NCBI RefSeq assembly: GCF_021917145.1
Contig: NC_061073.1
Coordinates: 14,707,205 to 14,771,204, forward strand
Length of the DNA stretch: 64,000 nucleotides
Reading direction: 5' to 3'
DNA from: Hypomesus transpacificus
Taxonomy: Eukaryota > Chordata > Actinopteri > Osmeriformes > Osmeridae
Shown: piece by piece, positions 50,332 to 64,000 of the stretch
Numbering within the stretch: the first letter of the stretch is position 1
How the letters are laid out: the number at the start of each line of letters is the position of its first letter
Position numbers and translations under genes: made by a program
Notes under the pieces: model-generated
What the model was told of the DNA's origin: nothing
Databases searched by the model: none
The model's input: only the letters and a program-made list of their open reading frames with translations

Positions 50332-51281
50332 ATGGCAAGTCAAGCGAACTTGGAGTCGTCCTTACGCCGCTGCGCCAGACTCGGCCTGGATGTACTGGAG
50401 CGAGCCTCAAGACGGAGTGTAGACTGGACTTCAAATCCGTCTGAGACCCCAACCCAAGAAACGGACGAAGTAGGCCTACGTTAGATTTTCTTACAAATTA
50501 ATTAGCATATATATCAGGGTAATAAATACTTGTGCCTGTTACAGAAAATGTAAGCTATAGATGTTGATAAATCTGATACCATTCTCAGACCTTTTACTAA
50601 GTGACGTTTTTCAACTTTCTTAAGCAGCTGGCCCCACGTGGACTTAATGTGTTTTCACCCTCAGTTTTTTATTGATATGTTTGACCATGATTGTGTTGAT
50701 GGCTTCAGGGAGATTCAACCCACACGACCCTGGACGATGCATTGGAATCCATAGCAGAATTCATGACACAGACTACACACCAATGCAAGGTCAGTCGTAT
50801 ACCTTCTCCAAGTACAGTAGGCCTATACTTGATTCAACATGTAGTAAATGCCAAATCTGTGTGGAATTGTCAGAAGTTTTACTTGGACCCTACCCATAAG
50901 GCCACTGAAAATGAGAGGGCTCACGTGTGTAGATACCACTCACACCAAAGACCGCTGGCACTGCACTTGGGACCAGAAAACACGTAAGAAAGTTACTTTT
51001 AGGTGTGTGTATTACTTAGTTATAAAATATCCCATTCTACTGTTGGTTGACAACATATCATGGCTGATCATGGCACATACAACAGGCGGGGTTTACTTCT
51101 TAAAGTGCTGAGTGTGTTCAGTAGGTCCAGCTGGGACCAGAGGTCTTCCACATTGAGGTGTCTCCAGGAACATACAGCATAACACCAGACGATGGATGCC
51201 CATGAACATATCCGACTAGTCCACCTTAATGCTGGAGAGAGCATCAACCTCACCTTTAACCACAGACATGTGCCAAACTAA
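50332..51281 (+). CDS. akip1: A-kinase-interacting protein 1, last exon frame-disturbed
   Basis: Exons 50332-50469, 50709-50789, 50874-50983 and a last one at about 51131-51281. The N-terminus matches AKIP1 (BCA3): LRRCARLGLDVLERASRRSVDW, then IAEFMTQTTHQCKKFY and HVCRYH. AKIP1 binds the PKA catalytic subunit and p65 and modulates NF-kB. The last exon holds two conserved pieces in different frames: PEVFHIEVSPGTYSIT, then EHIRLVHLNAGESINLTF ending at TAA 51279-51281. The phase-2 end of exon 3 does not enter the frame of the first piece. In sum, two frame steps separate it from a normal product. This could be sequencing indels, an unrecognised small exon, or decay of the gene. Human AKIP1 is about 210 residues and has more exons. 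Confidence 0.72.
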
Positions 51282-53332
51282 ATGTTTACATATGAAACTT
51301 CCCTTAACAAGAACTGTTCTCCATATTATTTATGTTTTTCTGTATCCAACATGCATTTTGCAGGATTTGTGTTAAATTATTTGCAGCTTTTCTTGCTACT
51401 ATTGATAAAATCCTGGGTATATTTCAGTGTTTAATTAAATAGAATGAATGTCACGTCTGCATTAAAGAATCTGCGGCTGGTGTTTCTGATTGGCTGGTAG
51501 GTGGCATTTAACTCTAGCCTGTAATTGGCTATCAACTTTGCCTAAAATGTACTCCACTATGCCTGCATCTCGTCCATATAGCGGGACAAATATTGGTGTG
51601 TGGTGTTTCATGTGAGCTTGTGAACTGTTTGAAATGCGTGAGTCTCGAATGTGTGAGACTTGAGATGCTGTATCAGTATCTGCTTGTACACAATTCCAGA
51701 GAATTACAAATTAAACTACATTGCAAAAAATACATGCATTCTGTATTTAGATGAGTCAGATCACATGGTTTGAACGATCACATGTCTATCAGAGAAATAA
51801 ACTATTAATAATCACCAAAAGGTGATCTGAACATTGCTCTGCAGATTTCCATCTTCTTGATTATTCTATCCTTCCTTTTGCACGACGTCATTTTAACTGT
51901 ATGCTTGGTTTTATGATTTTGCAATCCATAGGCCAGTGACGTATCAATGAAAGCGGGTCTACTCTAGGCAGATCTCTAGTTCACTGCATTGCCCACATAT
52001 CCCCATTTTTTCCCACACGACCTTGTTTTCAACATGGATGCCGAACAATCTCCCTGACCGCGTTGTTTACATGATACAATTACAGTAAGCCTGGTCTCAA
52101 AAGCACCTAATGAGAAAACGATAAAAGTGTGCACAACTAATTGAATATATACCCTTATCGTTTTATTAGTGACCACTGAGTGTGTACAATTAATCCAGTT
52201 TAATGTAAAACACTTCAAACAATACGATAGCCAACGCGGAATGGCGTCTGTAAGGGGCCCATGACGATGAACTACGGAAGAAGGACTTGCTTACGTTCTG
52301 ATTGAGCTATCTCTAGACCAATTGGAGGACAATAATTGTGGAGTGACATGTGTCCATCCAATCAAAAATTAGGTGTAGAGACGGTGGGTCTGGACTTCTC
52401 AAAGTGCATTGTTGTCATACATGTTACAGGGTTGAAGGCATCGCAGAACGTTTCCTGCACTGATGCATGGTGGTCGAACGAAGGGATTGTTGGAAAATTT
52501 CTGAGGTTCGTATATACATTTTTACCCAGTGTGCATTATTCCTTCAGCCATCTCTGAAAGGAACTACAACAGAGATTCTAGGAGAAGGATGGGAAAGAAT
52601 TACATTATATTAAAGTTGAATTCTATACGAAACATCATTCTTAAGGATTCAATAATTAGCTAATGGATTCCGTGCACTTGTCGTTACCGTCCCACTGCAT
52701 TCTCAGCAAAATATGATACTCAATTAACCATCTAGTTTGTTAGTTTATACAAACGGGGTTGCTACATAATGACGGATGTGCAATATCAATATTAGGGGGC
52801 CTAGTCGGTAGAATCTTCTAGAAAATGTTATTTCATGTTGTATTGTAGGCTAACACCCGACTGTAACCTGTCAAGTTAGCAAGCTAGTAAAGCCTATCTT
52901 TGGTGTTGGATAGGGTTAGCCTGGACTGCTACCTAGCTGGATTACTTACTTACGTTCTTAAGTTCTTCAATTTACCCTTTTCCCCATTCTTACCCACTCA
53001 ACAGATGTTGCAAGTCACTTCCGAACTGTAGCACGTAGCTAGCTACCTTATGACGTTTTCTCAGAACTTTATGGAAACGATTTTCTGCCTGCTACATATG
53101 AGACATCTAATAAAATAGTTAACATAAGCACACGCATGTGGTCAGAGCAGAAAATAATGTTAACAACATAATTCTGTTGCAATGTCTTCTTTATTTAGAT
53201 AGCTGTAAAATGAAATGCTATAATGTTAACGAAAACGTCTCCTTATGTCCTTATTAATACAACTGTAAAGTTGTGACCACATACACTGGTGTCGTTACAT
53301 TAGAGTTTATGTGTACTTTCAGCAAATAGATC
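51282..53332. other. akip1 3' region and znf143 promoter
   Basis: Non-coding. An acceptor ending at 53321 precedes the znf143 ATG, so a non-coding first exon of znf143 must lie upstream, perhaps near the GC-richer, CGGAAG-containing stretch at about 52230-52290. An inverted repeat with a 3-base bulge (52107-52124 against 52155-52169, core AAAACGATAA) could form a hairpin. The genes found here in mammals (ASCL3, TMEM9B, IPO7 and others) are absent. Confidence 0.45.
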
Positions 53333-58984
<5,652 letters not shown>

Positions 58985-60105
58985 CACCAAGCCCAACCAG
59001 AATGGACTTTAAACCTATTAGCAAAGAGAGAACATGAAATCACGTCTTCCTCTATTTTCTAAGTCCGACTCATGTGAAGTGATCTTTTATGTGTATATAA
59101 GTTTTGATAACTGGAACCTCCCGTTTGCATATCACATTGTCCAGACATGCTGAAAGGAGAAGTATTTCTAATATTTTATAGTGCACACTGCACTTGGCAA
59201 TTGTGTTTCTAAATAAATACATAAATAAAAGATGGTGACTGCTCATTTGGTTTGATAAAGCACAAACTGTCAGTTTACTTTGTCAACAAGTAAAAACTAA
59301 GCCAACAACTCCTAAAGCCAATGAAGTAGCCTACACAAAAATTCGGATCGCTTGACCACAATCTTAACGTTTTGATTTGTCTTGATCTCGAGATTTCCAG
59401 ATAGGCCTACATAGAGGCTACAGCTAATTATGAAAATCCATGTGGAAAGCGTCAGACGTGCTGGCAAGTGTACGCTCGCAACATGGGGGAGGTTTGGATA
59501 GATAGTAGCAGCATGGAAAATAAATATGCTTTTTACTTTGAAAAACTTGATGAATAGCTAATAATAAATATTTAATAGGTTCTCAATATTATCCATTCCA
59601 AACAAAAAACAGCCTTCAATAAAGTGCTTATTTTAATTTGACTTCATGAAAGGTTTCATTCGCGCCAAATTGACGTTTCGGGTTTCGTGACGTAACCCTT
59701 GTGGAACGCCCCCTGTTTCAAACCCTCATGGTTCACTCTTATTGGCCATGAACTGGATCACTTGACCAACGGTCGCGGGAAGACCTCCACACCTTTGATA
59801 GGAGGAGTGAGTTATTTTCAAACTATTTTGTAAACATGTAGAGCTACAGTTTTAAAGCTAAATCTCCAAACGATTATGTAATAGGTAAGCGACTGACCTC
59901 CTTTTTTGTTCTAGTACTGCCGTTGGATTGCATTCAGTGAGTATTTGAAGTGTTATATTTGGGTGTGTGATCTGGAACGTCAAGAATTGCCGTGCAGCCA
60001 TTTTTCCCCCAAATAATTGACTTTTACTTATCAATTTGCTGCTGGCTAAACCTAGCTCACAAGCGAGTCGCTAACTAGCTTGCGTGGAATTTAGAATTAG
60101 CCATA
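58985..60105. other. znf143 3' UTR and wee1 promoter / 5' UTR
   Basis: The znf143 3' UTR ends near AATAAA at 59212-59217 or 59224-59229. The second half is the wee1 promoter with cell-cycle elements (59662-59745). A possible donor (AATAG then GTAAGCG near 59884) could close a non-coding wee1 exon. Confidence 0.6.
59662..59745 (+). promoter_or_regulatory. wee1: Cell-cycle promoter elements of wee1
   Basis: In order: an E2F site (GCGCCAAA at 59662-59669, reverse of TTTGGCGC), a CRE-like TGACGTAA (59688-59695), a CHR-like TTCAAA (59717-59722) and an inverted CCAAT box ATTGG (59741-59745). They lie 360-445 bases upstream of the ATG. The combination is typical of genes expressed in S/G2; function here is inferred. 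Confidence 0.5.
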
Positions 60106-63100
60106 ATGAGCTACAGTTGCCGTCGACATGGAACTCCATCTCCAAATGTTCGACCTATTCGTCAAAAGTTACAGTTTGAGCCACTGAGTGACGGAGAGGA
60201 GGACCCCGGCGTAGAGGATGGAAATAACAGCACTGGAGCGGAGTCTGGCTTTACGGAACTTGACTCGCCAATGCATCAGCGGCGTGAATCCACCGCAAAA
60301 CTTGTCGACGGCAGCAGCCCTTTGAATCGGACTAGAGAAGAGGATGATGTGGAACTTTGGGACGAAGAAGGATTTGATTCCCCGTCACATCTACGTTCCC
60401 CAAGTCTCTCAATTTTAATGAAAGGCTCCCCGTCTCCACGGAAAAATTCTCGCCTGCATGGTAGTTCACCAGACCGGCCGTTTAATCAGGACGATAGCTC
60501 TTCACCTATCCCAGACTGTCCGGACACACCCCCGCACAAAACTTTTAGAAAACTTCGCCTTTTTGATACGCCACACACACCAAAGGTTTGTTTCTCACTT
60601 TATTAAGTTTGCTGTTTGCCCCAGCTTGATTATTTAGGATTCTGAATTTGTTCACATCGTTTTAAATTGAGGTTAAGACCAGACATGTGGGTCGGTTAAC
60701 GTTAAAGAAGATGTGGTGACCTGTTGGCACTTTCATATATTATAAATAGTTTAAAGAAACTTCAATTAGCCTACATTTATATTAATGCCTGGATGTCTTT
60801 GGCTAGTTGACATTTACATGGATGTAACGTGTCCTTATATCCTAGAATGTTTGTAAATTCAAGACCTTGAAAAATTTTGAAAATAGACGTAAATAAGACA
60901 TGGGTCATTGAAAGTCTATAAACACACACATTTATAACGCATTTAAAGGTGTCGAAGTGTATATTTTTTCCATTATTTTTAAATGGTAATCATATAAATA
61001 ATTTCCTTTGCAGAGCTTGCTATCTAGAGCCAGAGACTGCAGCTCAGGATCCTCAAACAGGAGGGTAGCCCTGTTTAAGAATGCAGATGCCACAGGAAAA
61101 TCTGGTTTGGACAGCAGCGGTAGCAGTAAGAGATGTCGGACTCCCATGGTCAACTTCAACCCTTTTACCCCGGATTCCCTCGATATCCAATCTGCCACCC
61201 TTCAAAAAAAGACCAGGAAGAGGGCCCACTGGAATGAGTATGTTCAGCTCTAGTGTTCGTCCACCATTGGGGGCATAGTGCATTGTGAATATCATTGCTA
61301 CCGTCTGGTGGGTAAAATGTGTACTGTCTTTTCTTTTTGAACAGCTCCTGTGGTGAGGACATGGAAGCAAGTGATGCTGAAATTGAGGAAGAAATCTTAC
61401 GCCCTCCTAAGGTATATTCTTTATTCATTCCTCAAATTCTGTTATTACAACAAAGGCTGAGATTGTATTTTCTTCTCATAAAGAGTAATGTGAAATAGTC
61501 TGCGGTGTGTAAGCTTTCTAATCGCTTTTTCTCTTTCTCCAGAGAATTACAATGATGGAGAGCAACATGATGTCCAGGTATGCCTCAGAGTTCCACGAGC
61601 TGGAGAAGATAGGCAGCGGGGAGTTTGGCGCTGTCTTCAAGTGTATCAAAAGGCTGGACGGTTGCATCTATGCCATTAAGCGGTCAAAGAAGCCTCTAGC
61701 TGGATCTGTAGATGAGTAAGTGAATCTTTTTTTTTGTAATTGTCAGTTTGAAAAGGAGGAACACTTCTGGAAAGGATGCAAATGTGTGTGTGTGTGTGTA
61801 GAGTCAGGAAAGGAAAACAACTGTAGCTCGTTAAATGGTATTGACGGATTATCCTAATGTCCCTCTCCATCGCAGGCAGAACGCTCTCCGCGAGGTGTAT
61901 GCTCACGCTGTGCTAGGCCAGCACCCCCACGTGGTGCGGTACTACTCGGCATGGGCAGAGGACGACCACATGCTCATCCAGAATGAGTACTGCAACGGCG
62001 GCACCCTGTCCGACGTCATCACAGAGAACGACAAGCGTCTCTGTTTCCTGACAGAGCTGGAGCTGAAGGACCTGCTGCTGCAGGTGACGCGCGGCCTGAA
62101 GTACATCCACTCCACCCTGCTGGTGCACATGGACATCAAACCCAGTGAGTAGTCCAGGGAGTTCAACAGACGTGCTTGAACGATCTGAGTAACCGATGTG
62201 CCAGTACTAAACATTTCTTTCACCTGGAAGTGATGGAACCAATGTTCCTGTGTTTTTCAGAGCACACTTTTTTTTCTGTTGTCAGAAATTGTTCCAGATA
62301 ACGCATCAATAAGAAAGAAATGATCCAATTACCACCTCCTTGTGATAAATCGAGTTTGCTTTTTTTACTCTCTCTCTCTCAGGCAACATCTTCATCTCGC
62401 GCAAGACCATTGCCAGTGTTGATGAGTGTGAAGAAGACGATAATGGGGATGGATTGACCACCAGTGTTGTGTATAAAATAGGTACGGTCACACAGAGGTT
62501 CTTTTATTGCAGTTAATGATAACATTTGCTCTTCATTCTTAGTAGCTTTATAATCTTTGTGCCCAGCCTTGTTATTTAACTCTATGACTGAGTGCATTTA
62601 ATATTCAGTCAATAATATCTTTTTATTCTAATCGCTATTGCTCAGGTGACCTTGGTCATGTGACGAGGGTGAACAATCCTCAAGTGGAAGAAGGTGACAG
62701 CAGGTTCTTGGCAAATGAGGTCCTTCAAGAGGTAAATTTTCTCTCACTCATAGTTTAATCTCACAGAGATTAAACTCTTTTCAACAGTTAAGAAGTATGC
62801 CAGTCACAAGTCTTGTATCTTATCTCTTTCTAATACAGTTGTATTTATTTATTTTTTGCTATAGAACTACAGTAACTTGATGAAGGCAGACATATTTGCT
62901 TTAGCCCTGACTGTGATCAGTGCCTCAGGGGTGGAGCCTCTACCCACCAATGGGGACAAATGGCACGAGATCCGCAAGGGGAAACTGCCTCCCATCTTAC
63001 AATCACTGTCTAAAGACTTCCTGGATCTGCTCAAAGTAAGAATCGATTTTGAAACTGTGCCATAGAGTTCATAAGACTTGGAGGGGTCCGTGTTCAAGGT

Positions 63101-63922
63101 GCTAACCCATCCTCTTCTCCTGCTGCAGCTGATGATCCATCCTGACCCTGTGAGACGGCCGTCCGCTTCTGATCTCATCAAACACCCGGTGCTTTTGACC
63201 GCCGCCAGGATGAGCGCTGACCAACTGCGAGTAGAACTCAATGCTGAGAAGTTCAAGAATGCCCTGCTTCAGAAGTAAGTCTATGATGTACAGTACAGTT
63301 CCAGTACCCAAAGTGGTGCGGCACAGCGAGTTGCACCATGGAAACCCCCCCCACACTGAGCTGGTGTTGGTGTGAATGCCCTATTAAGGTCCACTTCTTG
63401 ATTTCAGCCCTGATAACTTAACTGCAACCAACTTTCCTTTTTCTTTCTTTTTTTTACTATAACGGCAGCTGTAGTTTAAAAGTCTGTATAGCTTGCTAGG
63501 TTACTGCTGTAAATGTTTGACCACTTTTCTGTGGACTTTGCACTTGCCTTTTTCTTTCAGCATTTAAAATACAACTGCACACATTACAATTGTATGGGGT
63601 GTAGGGGCAGTGTTCAAGCACCTTTTTAAAACAATAGATCTAGTTCTACAGGTTTAGGAACTTGGTCTGGCAAATGCTATTGTCTGCTCTTCATATAAAT
63701 TGTGTCACGTTTGGGAGTTTCATCATTCCCAAATCTTACGGATGTTTCTTTGCTTTATTCCCTAGGGAGCTGAAGAAGGCCCAGATGGCCAAAGCTGTTG
63801 CTGAGGAGAAGTTTCTGTCCACAGACAGGGTTCTGACACGGTCAACAGTCCAACACAATCCCAGACCCTCCAGGCTTATTGGCAAGAAGATGAACCGGTC
63901 GGTCAGTTTGACCATTTATTGA
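60106..63922 (+). CDS. wee1: Wee1 mitosis-inhibitor protein kinase
   Basis: Ten exons encode 623 residues (human WEE1 646), complete to the conserved end NRSVSLTIY: 60106-60585, 61014-61237, 61345-61411, 61543-61715, 61876-62144, 62383-62481, 62646-62731, 62865-63035, 63129-63274, 63766-63922. Wee1 phosphorylates CDK1 on Tyr15 and holds cells in G2. The N-terminal 250 residues are Ser/Pro-rich and disordered with a conserved NPFTPDSL motif. The kinase domain has the glycine loop [10 protein letters not shown] (281-290), Lys303 (YAIKRSKKP), a Wee1-type catalytic loop HMDIKPSN (399-406) and DLG at 439-441 in place of DFG. A basic coiled-coil tail follows. All splice phases fit. Somatic wee1 rather than the oocyte wee2 paralogue is supported by the znf143 neighbour. 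Confidence 0.97.
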
Positions 63923-64000
63923 GAATGACTCAATACAAAATCATTCATGCCCTCCTAAGTAAGGTGCTGGTCCATCCTATGGCGCTGGATCATGGACTAA

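Overview
This window is nuclear DNA from a teleost fish. The evidence is intron-rich vertebrate genes with GT-AG splicing, fish-type tRNA-derived SINEs ending in an L2-like (TGTAA) tail, a fold-back hAT element with an 8-bp duplication, and proteins that match fish/tetrapod orthologues along their whole length. I rebuilt exon chains by hand. For every complete gene except akip1 the exon phases fit and the total is a multiple of three.

Layout, left to right: last exon of stra6 (+); islr2 (-, single coding exon); an intergenic stretch with an LTR-like element and a hAT MITE; sema7a (-, 14 coding exons); commd4 (+, 8 exons, head-to-head with sema7a); neil1 (+, 9 exons); man2c1 (-, 26 exons, tail-to-tail with neil1); ca12 (-, 11 coding exons with very long introns); a PHD-bromodomain gene of the trim66/TIF1 type (-, 8 exons, without the N-terminal TRIM half); rpl27a (+, head-to-head with trim66, with an intronic H/ACA snoRNA); akip1 (+, last exon frame-disturbed); znf143 (+, 15 coding exons); wee1 (+, 10 exons, complete).

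The left two thirds (stra6, islr2, sema7a, commd4, neil1, man2c1, ca12) correspond to genes I recall from human 15q22-q24. The right third (trim66, rpl27a, akip1, znf143, wee1) corresponds to human 11p15.4. The join lies in under 800 bases between ca12 and trim66.

The genes do not form one pathway. There are local themes: vitamin A uptake (stra6), neuronal and immune surface proteins (islr2, sema7a), base-excision repair (neil1), free-glycan breakdown (man2c1), extracellular pH (ca12), chromatin reading (trim66), translation (rpl27a), transcription (znf143) and the G2/M brake (wee1).

The observations most worth checking are two unexplained coding-like blocks inside introns that join in frame to the preceding host exon and end in a stop (ca12 intron 8, neil1 intron 2), the N-terminally reduced trim66, a SINE inserted 10 bases inside a sema7a splice donor, and a ZNF143-type site in the probable neil1 promoter. 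No novel multi-gene system is evident.
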